Assembly: GCF_041296385.1 (NCBI RefSeq)
Contig: NC_091020.1
Span: 34,235,001 to 34,299,000, forward strand
Reading direction: 5' to 3'
Length of the DNA: 64,000 nucleotides
From: Aphelocoma coerulescens
Lineage: Eukaryota > Chordata > Aves > Passeriformes > Corvidae
The notes beneath the pieces are model-generated. The model saw only the letters and a program-made list of their open reading frames with translations. It did no database searches and had not been told where the DNA came from. Below are positions 24,443 through 38,659 of the stretch, in pieces (positions within the stretch are counted from its first letter, which is position 1; every line of letters starts with the position of its first letter). Made by a program: the position numbers and the translations under genes.

Positions 24443-26959
24443 ACCCCTCATTTCCTTTACCTGCTGAGGGCATGGACAAATGATCAGATGCCAGAGTGAT
24501 TAATTTGGGTATTTCCTGAGCATACCAGTCTGATTCCCATCCCAAGGGACAGTAAGGGCCTTTAAGGACGATTCCACCTTTGCCTATGGAGCAATCCCAG
24601 GACAAGGAAAACCTGCAGATTCAGCATAAAGGGAAACAGACTTTTCATTTAAGGCACAATTATCCCTTGAGTGCTGCCTACAGGATATCAGCACTTGGCT
24701 TGTGACCATCTGTAATAAGATAATGAATATCAAATATGAATTTTCTTGGCCAGCTCTCTGTTTTTGACTAATTTTCTTTTCCTACAATTGCATGTTTTTC
24801 CCCATCGTGCATTGCCAAGCACAGCACCTTAAAAATGTAACGAGCAAAGAGTTATGGTTCCTTTCTTTTTCTTTGGTGTGAACAGTACCCACCAGTCATT
24901 CAGGACTGAGAATTTGAGGCAAATAAAATAAATCCATAGCTACTGTTTCCTTCCACTCTCCTCAGGTGTTTCCAAGGAGCCTCTGTTACACCATTTCTGT
25001 GTCTCCCTGTGGATCACAGTTCTCCCACACTCCTGAGTCAGCCCATATTCCCAGAAACTTTTCAATTTTTCAGGAGCCATTAATGTTGAACAATGTAGTG
25101 TTTTCCAGTGTGGTAAATAATATATTAATATGGCAAACACTATATCAAACGACAGATCCCCAATCAAAAATTATACAAAGAACCCCAAAGAGATTTTCAG
25201 CAAGTTGTGAAGACCAACTTCTACTGCAATCTGTGGGATTTCTATCAGACAAAAGACTACCAGAATTCCCAGGATCATAAATATTTGAGGGGAAGAAAAG
25301 CAATAAGTATTCAAATTTTGGTGTCAGGTGTCTAATTCACGGCCATCTGTGTTTTCCTCTGTCCCAAACCCTACAGATGCTGGGAAGTCAGAAAGATTTG
25401 CAAATGAGGCAGGCAGGAAAGCCAAGAGACCATCCCAGCCCTACCTGAAACAATCCCTCTGTCTTCTCCATCACTGGTAGCAGAGAGGGAGGAAAAATAT
25501 CCATCCCACAGAGCACATCCAGACATCAACTCCCAGGCTCAAGGCCAACTGGAACCAGCTCCAGTGTGGTCCTGAGCCTGAGTTAAACTTGACTCCATCT
25601 CTGCACAGGGTTTGGTCTCTGCTCCTGTCTGGGGGTCAGCACTGAACAAAGCACATCCACATCCCTGCTGATCCACCCTGCACATGGGAAACCCGCTGGT
25701 GTTTGCCTCCTGTCCTCCCTTCTGAGCCATGTGGACACGTGGGGAACGTCTGTATGAGACAGGAGAACTCTCCCCACCTCAAACAAAAAGAAATTAAAAC
25801 ATAACTCAGATAATTAACGTTTCATTAATCGCTGTTTCACTTGCCAGGAATCTCTCAATCAGGGAAACACAATTTAATGGAATAATTCCACTTTTTAAAC
25901 TGTCTAGAAAATCAAATATAATTTCTTTTTTTTCCCCCTCTTAAAAAGGAAAACCAAAACAAAACCTAAAGCGAGGCCAGTCATATTTCATAAATCAACA
26001 GGCTTTAGGAAATCTCAAAATATAAATGGGATTTTTCTTTTCCAACTTGTCAGCAGAAGCAAAGGTCCTGCCAACATAAACCATCAACACATACTTGTCT
26101 GAGAAATTGTGATGCTGAAGAAAAACTTGGCTGGGACAGCACTATATGAAACTATTATATATTATTCTGCTGCACTATACAGGGGAAATTAAGTAAATTG
26201 ATAAACCTGAGATCCACAAGTGCAATTAAACATTTGGTTTTAATGCAACTCAAAGTTATACTCATTCTAAACAATAATAATAAAAAGCTCTATTGCCACT
26301 GGCAGAGGAATGGAGATGTCCTGAGTTTGTGAGAAATTAATCAGAGGGCAATCATGCTCACACACTGGATACTCACTTAAAGCCTGTCCCTGCCCACAGA
26401 CATTGCAGTGCTCCTGTGCCACCTAAAAACCTCCAGGTCCTTAATTCCACAGTTAATGTTACAGCTTCAGAAAGAAAGGGGCTGATCCCACAGCTGTTCC
26501 ATGGATTTCAAGGAGTTTTAGGTGAAAAGGTACCAGAATTGGAGCCTCGTGACCCTGGAGTGCAGGGCTGCTCAACAGGCACCATCTCAGGGGGTGATCT
26601 GTGCACTGAGAGGGTATTTTTATTTATTTTTCTTATACATTCTACATTCCCAGGACTCTGAATAACAAATTCCCAGGCAAGTAAGCAGGAAAACAAACAA
26701 AAGAGGAAGAAAAATGGAGTGGTGACTGAGGACTTCACTTTCAGCCCGTTTTAATAAGTTGCAGATGGATACTATGGGGATAAATGAGCAGGATGATCTA
26801 TTGACTGTTTTTCTAATAGAGCTGATATTTAGATATTTTTCAAATGGTTTGGTCATTCTTTAACTTTAAAGGACTGGGAAATACAGAGAATGGAAGTCTG
26901 GAGGCAAAAGTGCTCCTGTCTCCACCAATGCCCCTGGTCACCTCTTTCTGCAACAATTC

Positions 26960-26964
26960 CTCAC
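26960..26964. repeat. Target-site duplication, left copy (CTCAC)
   Basis: The five bases abut the TG end of the LTR and are identical to 28283-28287. Confidence 0.85.
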
Positions 26965-27065
26965 TGTAGTGGTTTGGTCTAAAATACTCATTACTGTTTA
27001 TCTTCTGTGAGATAAGAATTAGGAGAAATGCAAAGCAGGCACCAACTTGAATGAATATAAAGAAG

Positions 27066-27071
27066 TTTATT
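27066..27071 (-). promoter_or_regulatory. LTR polyadenylation signal AATAAA
   Basis: The reverse complement reads AATAAA, about 100 bp before the 3' end of the minus-strand LTR. This is the expected place for an R-region polyA signal. It lies in the sense orientation of ADAM12, so it could in principle cause intronic polyadenylation. Confidence 0.6.
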
Positions 27072-27206
27072 AACAGACCTAAAAGAAGAAAAGAAAAAAA
27101 AATTATACCACCTTTAGAACTCTCCTCCTCCCCCCACCTTCCTCCCTTCTCCCACTGACAATGTAAAGACAACCCTTAAGATGTTCAGTCTGTTTACCAC
27201 TTCCAT

Positions 27207-27332
27207 AATAACCTTGTTCAGTCCATTTAGAAAGAGAAGTCTCTTTTTGCTCATGCTATGAAAACAGTATCACACCGAGACAGCCACCCACTTCCAAATA
27301 TTGTTCAGTCCATTTAGGAAGAGGAGTCTCTC
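27207..27332 (-). repeat. Internal ~87-bp-spaced duplication within the LTR
   Basis: The words TTGTTCAGTCCATTTAG and then AAGAG-AGTCTCT occur at 27214-27245 and again at 27301-27332 with one or two differences. Each is preceded by a CACTTCCA-like word. A shorter related word (ATGTTCAGTCTGTTTA) sits just before the first copy at 27181. This looks like a tandem duplication inside the LTR. Confidence 0.6.
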
Positions 27333-28282
27333 TGCTTGCGATGTGAGTCCCTTCCCCCGACTTGCAGCTTTTCCCGCAACTGCTTTCGAGGGTCCACTCT
27401 TGAAGTTTTTCGGGGTACAATTTTAAGGTTGAGCTGTTCAGAAAAAAAACAGAGGCCCTTCTCCTTCCCTGGGAGCAAAGGGTCATCTTCATCTTTGAGA
27501 CTATCACTGGAAGCATCTCTAGGAATTGAGGTTTTTCTCCTTTCCTCTTTGGAGCAAAAGTCCTCATCTGGTTCATCTGGTTCATCTCTCTCTGTCCAAA
27601 CTTCTCATGAAATTACAGCTGCGTCAGCATCTGCCTATCTCAGCGCAGGTGCTTCTGCTTATGAGTTGAACACTCCACCCCCCATATCTTCATGAAATTA
27701 CAACAGGATACTCTGATATATCATAGCTTCACAACAGACTTTCAGCTTTAAGCATCTCCTCTCTCTCTTCCCTCAGGTTTTCAGCTCTTCACAGCAATAA
27801 AAGGGTTAATCTCACCTCGGCCTTACAGCTGGAATGTGGCTTATCGCAGTTGGTCACCTGACCTCTGCCGGACAGAGGTGCCGCTTTGCTGAATCTCGGC
27901 CGCAGTGGAGGGGGGGTTCCGAGCCGCTCCGGCTGCCCACGGCAAGGCAGTGGGGGGGGGTTCCACGGCTGGAACAGGCCCATGGCTCCAGGCTGGCCGT
28001 GGCCCGGCCCGGCCTGGCCCAAGCAGGGCCTGGCCGGGCCTGCTGGCCCCTGCACGGGGCCTGCAGCCACCTGTGCCAGCGCCGGAAACGAGAGAGAGCT
28101 TGGGGGGGGAGTTTGTCTATTCTTAAGTGTGTATCACAGAGGCGGTCACAACTTTAAGTGGCTTAAAGAATTGTCCATATTCAAACTGGCCAGCTGATAG
28201 GTTCTATCAGGTCCCAGAGGAAGCTGTAAGCACCCCTTAGCAAGGATATCCCTTCCGGGACTATGCTTGCTAACCTATGACA

Positions 28283-28287
28283 CTCAC
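28283..28287. repeat. Target-site duplication, right copy (CTCAC)
   Basis: The five bases follow the CA end of the LTR and are identical to 26960-26964. An undamaged duplication suggests an insertion that is not very old. Confidence 0.85.
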
Positions 28288-28793
28288 CTCTAAAATGGAG
28301 TAAATTTTAGTATCCACAGAAAAAAAAAATCTATTGATGAAGAGCACAACACAAGAGCCAAACAATCCCATTATCCTACTGCACTGCACAGCAGGATTCC
28401 ATTAAAATAACAAATCTGACCCAAATCTACCAAGGGCAGCATCTCAAAGGGTGGTGAGAGCAGTAGCACCACTGGTTTTACATCTCGCAGGAGTGGTGGA
28501 GGTGTTCTCACACAGACACATCATTACTCACAGGGCTTTTACTCCAGCCAGTGCCTTTCACAAACCTGAAAGTATAATCTCTGGAATGGAATTATGGCCA
28601 GAGACTCGTGCAGCACACACTTCATCCTTTCTCAGTGCAAGACAGACCTGTCCAGAGTGGATGCAGATTGGGCCCCAACCTCGATTCCCGGAATTCAAGC
28701 AAGGAGTTGCTTGAATGGGAAGAGAAAATGCAAGTTCATGTCCAGAATTTGGGCTGAAACAAACAGTAATTGTGTTGTCAGAGGAAGTGTCAC

Positions 28794-29624
28794 AGGAGAA
28801 GGAGGAGAAGGAAGGAGGAGAAGGAGAAGGAAGGAGAAGAAAGGAGGAGGAGGAAGGAGAAGAAAGGAGGAGGAGGAAAGAGGAGGAAGGAGGAGGAAGG
28901 AGGAGGAAGGAGGAGGAAGGAGGAGGAAGGAGGAGGAAGGAGGAGGAAGGAGGAGGAAGGAGGAGGAAGGAGGAGGAAGGAGGAGGAAGGAGGAAGGAGG
29001 AAGGAGGAGGAAGGAGGAGGAAGGAGGAGGAAGGAGGAGGAAGGAGGAGGAAGGAGGAGGAAGGAGGAGGAAGGAGGAGGAAGGAGGAGGAAGGAGGAAG
29101 AAGGAGGAAGAAGGAGGAGGAAGGAGAAAAAAGGAGAAAAAAGGAGAAAAAAGGAGAAAAAAGGAGAAAAAAGGAGAAAAAAGGAGAAAAAAGGAGAAAA
29201 AAGGAGAAAAAAGGAGAAAAAAGGAGAAAAAAGGAGAAAAAAGGAGAAAAAAGGAGAAAAAAGGAGAAAAAAGGAGGAGGAGGGAGGAGGAGGGAGGAGG
29301 AGGAAAGAGGAGGAAGGAGGAGGAAGGAGGAGGAAGGAGGAGGAAGGAGGAGGAAGGAGGAGGAAGGAGGAGGAAGGAGGAGGAAGGAGAAGAAAGGAGG
29401 AGGAAGGAGAAGAAAGGAGGAGGAGGAAGGAGGAGGGAGGAGGAGGAAAGAGGAGGAAGGAGGAGGAAGGAGAAGAAAGGAGGAGGAGGAAGGAGGAGGA
29501 GGAAGGAGGAGGAGGAAGGAGGAGGAGGAAGGAGGAGGAAGGAGGAGGAAGGAGGAGGAAGGAGGAGGAAGGAGGAGGAAGGAGGAGGAAGGAGGAGGAA
29601 GGAGGAGGAAGGAGGAGGAAGGGG
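28794..29624 (+). repeat. 831-nt homopurine minisatellite, 10-bp units
   Basis: Every base from 28794 to 29624 on the plus strand is A or G. Most of it is in 10-bp register. AGGAGGAAGG repeats perfectly 11 times at 28881-28990, shifted arrays of the same cycle run to about 29098, AAGGAGAAAA repeats 15 times at 29121-29270, and further AGGAGGAAGG-type and AGGAGG-rich units follow to the end. The AGGAGGAAGG cycle is a mirror repeat: read backwards it is a rotation of itself. That sequence class is prone to intramolecular triplex. Long open frames in all three forward frames (Arg/Lys/Glu/Gly-rich) and on the reverse strand (Ser/Leu/Pro/Phe-rich) are by-products of the repeat. Length may be under-represented because such tracts are hard to assemble. 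Confidence 0.97.
29121..29270 (+). repeat. Core array of 15 x AAGGAGAAAA
   Basis: Fifteen consecutive identical 10-bp units lie inside the homopurine tract. They are A-rich, in contrast to the G-rich arms on both sides. Unlike the arms, this unit is not a mirror repeat. Confidence 0.95.
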
Positions 29625-31599
29625 CATTGGCATCTGTGCCAATTTAGTGAGCACACTTTATAGCACCCTGCAGCCAACAGACAGGAAAAGACCATTCAAA
29701 CTTGCAGATCCCACTAAGTGCCAGAAGCAGTGGATGGAGAAGCAGCAGGCTCAGACAGCTGGGTAGGGATCATCCCTCATCCTTGTCCTGGCAGCAATCC
29801 CTGTGCACTGGGGACCCTGTGCACACTGTGGTCAAAGGCTGGACATTATGTTCATCTCAGATCACAGAGGTGACCCCGATCCAGGAGCTGCTCCCCCTGG
29901 AACAGGCAGCCTACAGAAGCTATGAAAGCCCAGAAAGTGAATGGTTTTTAATGTTGAGCTCAAAATCCTCCAGGAGTTTTCCGGTCAGATAAATTACAAA
30001 CCATGCAGGATGTTTATATGATCTAAAAGCTCTTCAGAAAGTATGGAGGAAAAGCTCACATCCAAACCAGTGCTTTTCTCAACAGGGATTTTCTCCTAAC
30101 TTAACTTTTGGATGAAATCTCTCCTTCTGTGGGGAAATGATGCTTGAGAAGTCGTGAGGAATTTACATTTCTTTTTCTCACTGGTTTCCTACTTCCATTC
30201 CTTTTTAAAATAGTTGATGTCTGGAGTGTCACATTTAAATCCTCTCTTCAGCTGACTGTGTCTGCGCTGCAGTGAGTTCAGCCAGAGCATTTGAAAAATG
30301 GTATTGGCAGCCTCGGGTACCATAACTCTGTAATCCCAGTAAAAATGAGCATCTATTCCATTCTGGGGCCTTCTCCCCATCCCTGTTGCTGTGGACACAG
30401 CATCTTTCAGCTGCTGACGAGGCTGGACAATGACTGAACACTTTCTGTATGTGTGACTGGGTTTATTATCTAACAATTAGGTAAAATATCTTAGGATATT
30501 CAAGTGCATTTTGGTGTTTCCTGGGAGATTTATGTCCTTAGGCTCCTGAGGAATTTCTGGGAGCACCTCTCAAGCTACCCCCATCTAAGAGGTCACTGCA
30601 GATGCCTTTGGAGCATCACATTACCATGCCAGAGTCCTCTGCCAGCTCCTGGACCAGGGAGGTTTGTGCCCTTCTCCAGGCTGCAGCTCTGGGTGGATTC
30701 AGCACTCACAGGGAAAGCAATCAGGGAAAAAATCATTTGAGTCTAAACAAATTTAACACAGAAGATGTGAGCAGTGGCCGCAGGCCAAAATTATTTGCTA
30801 AAAACTTGAAGAGCCTCCAAGCTAGATAAACAGAAGGGTATTTCCTGAGGACAGGAAGGAAACAGCTCAACTTTGTCGTACCTTCACCTTCCCACAAGCT
30901 CTGACAGTCTAATTGGCTTTCTGATCCAGATGGACACACAGAAACCCTGATTAGCCATTGTTCCCTTCTCGTGCATTCAGCATTTCCTGACTCCTCTCTG
31001 CCATTCAGCTCTTCCTTCTCTGAGGAGCCAGCAGGATGCAGATTATGGCATGATTGTGTTCTCCTCTAACCTGCATTTTAGGCAGCTCTCAGTGTCAATC
31101 CCACTATTTCTGCCACTGTGCTCCTACATGAGGCGAGGAGCTCGAATGTTATGTGTGTGAAGATGTAACAGAGCTGGAAAATGTGTGTTTGAGAGAGCTG
31201 TGCTTCCTCCTCTCCCCTCTTTATCTCTTACCCCTCTATCTGCCTGATTAACTTAAACCAGACAAACCTTAGTTTTCAGATTTCACACAATTCTTCCTTG
31301 TCACGGGGCAACCGTGTCGTGTTCAGGAGCTAATAACACATCTCAAATGCTCAGCCATGTGGAGGGAAGATGGTTGGGGGAGGTCAGAGCAAGGTTCCTC
31401 CAGCTCAGCACCCCATCTCTGGCCTTGGCCAACAGCAGGAACTCAGGGGTGAGAGATAAGAACATAACAAGCACCCCCAGCTGGCACTCCCAGCTCTGAG
31501 AGCAGCAGTGTCAGGGACATCTCAGCGTTTGACAGACCTGGAAAGGCTCCCTGAGCTCCCCTTCCCAAATTGTCACATCTTTTCAGAATCTATTGATAC

Positions 31600-32075
31600 T
31601 TTTTACACTGACACCCGCCCGTGACAGCTCCAGCGCTTCGTTACGTGAATAAAAAGTACTTTCCTTTGCTCTAAAGTTCCATTTGATGTCTCCTAATTTT
31701 GAGGTTATGAAGGATATTCAGTAATTGTCCCCTCTCCAGCGTGACACTCAACCTTGTTTCATCATGCTCCTTTTCTCTGCCATCTCCTTTCAAAAGTGAC
31801 AAATCCTAGTCTATTTTCTCTCCTTGGATAAAAGCTGCTCCATACCTTTGATCACAATTTTTGACCTTCTCTGTACCTTTTCTGGATATAATCTCTCTTC
31901 TGAGATGGAGCTGGGGAGGGGAAAACAAGAACTGCATGCAGAACTCAAGACGTGAGTGCTCTGTGGATTTCTAAAGCGGTAATGAGGGTTCTTGTTTCAT
32001 CCTCTATTTCTATCTCAGTAATTCCTATGATCCCTTTTGCTTCTTTGACTGCTGCTGAGCACTCAGGCTTCAGAG
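31600..32075 (-). mobile_element. Ancient amniote CR1/L3-like fragment
   Basis: Words such as GTGAATAAAAAGTACTTTCC (about 31.64 kb), TTTTCTGGATATAATCTC, GAACTGCATGCAGAACTCAA, GTGGATTTCTAAAGC and TTTGCTTCTTTGACTGCTGC occur in the order of old CR1-like LINEs shared with reptiles, in antisense direction. It is diverged, and its boundaries are approximate. Confidence 0.5.
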
Positions 32076-32711
32076 CACACTGAAAATGTGGAACTTACTC
32101 TTTATGAGGAGTTTCATGTCTTTTAATGAACTCTGCTGATCTGGGGGATAATGTGCAGCCCCTACCTATCCACACGTGGAACAATGCCCAAGGTGCCTGT
32201 CTGGTGGGAGTGGGAGGATATTGGTTCTCCAGGATTTCAGAGGGCTGACAGCGTGCACTTCCTTTCATTAGATGTTTTTCAGGCACTTAAAGCTCAGCTC
32301 CACGCAGCAGCTGTGTGAGGTAGGTAAGAATCATTAAATGGATTTCACAGATGGAGAAAGTGAGACAGAGAGATTTGTCCGATTCACTTAGGAACTGTCA
32401 CGGAGCCAGGAACAGACCCTGAAAACGAGACCAGGCTTCCCTTCCAACAGCTGCTGCAAGTGAAAGGGCTGCTCCAGGGACTGTCCCCACCTGGGGCCAC
32501 ATGGCCTCACAGTGCCTTATGTCTCTACTCCCACAGCTTGGAGTCTTTATCATGACATGGAAAAGAAAGAGCCCTTGCTCCAGTGAGTTGGTGACAAGTA
32601 CACTATTCTATTCTATCCCATCTTACCCATAACTATTCTTTCAAGCTAACTCTTTCAAGCTGCCAGCAAAGCAAGCCATGAAATTCTTTTGGACTGCCCT
32701 TCTTTCGGAGC

Positions 32712-32815
32712 CACCTGGTCTAGTGGAAGGTGTCCCTGCCCATGGCAGGGGGTGGAACAGGATAAACTTTCAGCTCCCTTCCAACCCAAACCATTCTGTG
32801 ATTCTGTGGTTCTGC
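32712..32815 (+). mobile_element. CR1 LINE 3' end with terminal octamer repeats
   Basis: Sense orientation: ACCTGGTCTAGTGGAAGGTG, CCCATGGCAGGGGGTGG, CCCTTCCAACCCAAACCATT, then the terminal ATTCTGTG-type repeats at about 32793-32815. This is a true 3' end with heavy 5' truncation. Confidence 0.92.
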
Positions 32816-34434
32816 ACAGGCAATATCTGGGAGTTATTGCTGCCTGGGAGTTGTTGCTGTTGGTTATTGGGCTGTGAAACAGGTTTGGTGGAGTGAAACA
32901 ACAGGCACAGGACCCTTTTCACAAACTGTTCTCGCTCATGGACACTCTGTTTACCAACCTCAGCAGTGAAACAGGCACAGATACTGCGATTTATCCTCAG
33001 CTGATCTCCTACTAGAACGAAACATGCACTGCAAAGGAAATTTCCAAAATTTTGTACTGCAAAAGGTGCTGCTCCGTTTTTCCTGTGGAGAAGGAGGCTA
33101 AACCTGCCAGCTTGCACTCTGGGGACTTGTCTGCAACAGTGTCAGAAAAATGTCACTGCCAGCATCTGCTGTCTTGACGTATCTGAGCTACCTAAAACTG
33201 GGAAACAACTCTAGGAGCTCCACAGTTGTAAAGTGAGCACTTTGGAGAAGAAAGAAAAGACTTCTAATGTGGAGAAGGGTATTTTCTCTTGAGACTGATT
33301 AATTTCCAGGTAGTCTGGAACAAAGACATCAATGCAGACCCTGTCCCACGAGGTACAAATTTTCCCTGTAGCCCTTGCAGAGCTGTGATCCCTTTAACTA
33401 AAATACTGAGAGCTCTGCATTAGGTTCTTACCAACAGTTTTAAATTCTGGATATATTTTACAGCGAGAATGACAGATGAATGCTGACTGTTCATGCAAGG
33501 GGTTCATTAAACTTTTGGAAGATGCTGGATCCATAGTGGAGCACCCATAAAGCCCTTGTCTGTGTGGGAATGAGCCAAAGGAATCCCATCCACTACAGCA
33601 AATGGGTCCCAGAGGGAGGGATCAAACTGTTTGCTCTCTCTGCTGCTCTGTCCCAGAGCTCCCTTACAAAAGCCTTGACAATGCCACTATCGAACAAAAT
33701 GCAAAACCAAGGGGAAAAGATTCCAGCCACTCCTGCTGTTTGTGGATAAATTAAACCCAGGAAAGGCTGAGACAGCTGGAAATCTGACAGGAAAACTGGG
33801 TTTTCCAGGGAGAACGCTAGAGCCAATTTACAGTTAATTACTGTGATTTGGAACAGCTCTGTGAGTAAATACCAGCCTCTGATTGTCCAAGTAAGGAAGA
33901 TAATTGTTTCCTGAACTGTGTCCATTGTGTATTGAAAATGTTGTCAGACCATTCCTTTGTCAAACTCGGAGAAGGTTTGGTTTTCAGCGATGGGAATCAG
34001 CTACTCTGCTGTTAACAAGCAGCTAAAATCCAAAAGCTGAGCATCTTACCTGCCATAAACACAGTTACTTGAGCTCCACAGCCGTGCATATTCTATATAC
34101 CATAGAATCTTTGATTCTCTGATTTATGAAGTCACCTCTCCTAATGATGAAGCTGCTGGACAATGAGTGATTCCACAGCTGGCAAAGCAGTCCTGACAGC
34201 ACTGGTGAAATGGTTTTGAGGACAAAGAGGCCTGGAAAGCCACTGGACACTGCCAGTACAAAAATGTGCCTAGCACTGCAGCGCTGCAATGGGCACAGAG
34301 AGGGATGGGCAGCAGGAGAGAAGGGATGGCTCTTGGAAAACCCCCCAAATTGTGTTATCTATCCTTTGCTTTTTCTCTTCAGAGGAACTAGAGGGGAATT
34401 AATTTGTAGAGATTCATCTAATATTTGAAAAAAG

Positions 34435-34843
34435 ATAGAATCATAGAATCGTTTATGTTGGAGAAGCCCTCTAAGATGACTGAGTCCAACCATTCCCCAG
34501 CACTGCCAAGGCCACACATGTCCCCATGTCCCCAAGTGCCACATCCACATGGATTTTAAATCCCTCCAGAGATGGGGACTCCACCACTGCCCTGGGCAGC
34601 TGTGCCAAGGCTGGACTAACCTTTCCATTAAGAAATTTCCCCAATATCCAACCTAAACCTCCCCTGGCCCAGCCTGTCTCTCCTGTCCCTGTTCCCTGGG
34701 AGCAGAGCCCGACCCCCCCGGCTGCCCCCTCCTGTCAGGGACTTGTGCAGAGCCACAAGGTCCCCCCTGAGCCTCCTTTGCTCCAGGCTGAGCCCCTTTC
34801 CCAGCTCCCTCAGCTACTGGGGCTCCAGCCCCTTCCCCAATAT
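34435..34843 (-). mobile_element. CR1 LINE 3' fragment (~410 bp)
   Basis: It starts ATAGAATCATAGAATCG and continues with AGTCCAACCATTCCCCAGC, the AAATCCCTCCAGAGATGGGG block and the CTCCTTTGCTCCAGGCTGAG segment. It is the longest CR1 copy in the window and ends only 67 bp from the exon at 34910-34986, on that exon's 3' (donor) side being the lower coordinate. Confidence 0.92.
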
Positions 34844-34908
34844 TGATTCATTCATTAAAAGTCACACCAAACACTCAGGAGCTCAAATCTCTCTGAAATC
34901 TTGGCTCA

Positions 34909-38580
<3,672 letters not shown>

Positions 38581-38659
38581 CGTGTGATTGTGTGTGAGAA
38601 CCACGTCAGTGCCGTCCTGCAGATAATGGGTCTCTGTGAAGCCTCTGGCTAACAGGCCC
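38581..38659 (-). CDS. ADAM12: ADAM12 internal exon (probable exon 4), prodomain
   Basis: This is the most upstream ADAM12 exon visible. Its 79 nt begin with the third base of a split codon and then give 26 codons. They contain FTETHYLQDGTD, which I recognise as the mammalian ADAM12 prodomain motif. The reverse-strand acceptor is TTCCAG and the donor is GTAAGG. It ends in THNHT, whose N-H-T is a potential N-glycosylation sequon. The exon ends on a complete codon and joins in frame to the exon at 34910-34986. In ADAM proteases the prodomain acts as an intramolecular chaperone and keeps the zymogen latent until furin cleavage in the secretory pathway. The start codon, signal peptide and first prodomain exons are not in the window. 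The family assignment is firm; the exon number is inferred from protein position. Confidence 0.93.

Larger units (their letters stand above)
26965..28282 (-). mobile_element. Solo LTR of an endogenous retrovirus, complete
   Basis: A 1,318-bp element with TG...CA termini: TGTAGTGG at 26965 and ...CTATGACA ending at 28282. It is flanked by a perfect 5-bp duplication, CTCAC (26960-26964 and 28283-28287). On the minus strand it starts TGTCATAGG, passes a GC- and CpG-rich U3-like region (27840-28100), and has AATAAA (27066-27071) about 100 bp before its 3' end, as expected of U3-R-U5 order. This sets its strand as minus, the same as ADAM12. A 5-bp duplication is typical of ERVL-type integrases. 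I recall very similar LTRs in songbird genomes, but the family name is not assigned here. No internal gag/pol/env and no second LTR are present, so it is a recombined solo LTR. Open frames across it are not genes. Confidence 0.88.

Noticed and set aside
27256..27585. 109-residue minus-strand frame and similar frames in the LTR
   Set aside because: They lie within the LTR, which is non-coding, and show no retroviral protein similarity.
28881..29620. CRISPR-like regular repeats
   Set aside because: Units are 10 bp, contiguous, without spacers, and the genome is vertebrate. It is a minisatellite.
28594..29766. 390-residue Arg/Lys/Glu/Gly-rich open frame, with ~300-residue frames in other phases and Ser/Leu/Pro/Phe-rich frames on the minus strand
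   Set aside because: All lie in the homopurine repeat, where no stop codon can arise from AGG/GGA/GAA/AAA units on the plus strand except rare combinations. Simultaneous open frames in several phases show that the repeat, not coding selection, keeps them open.
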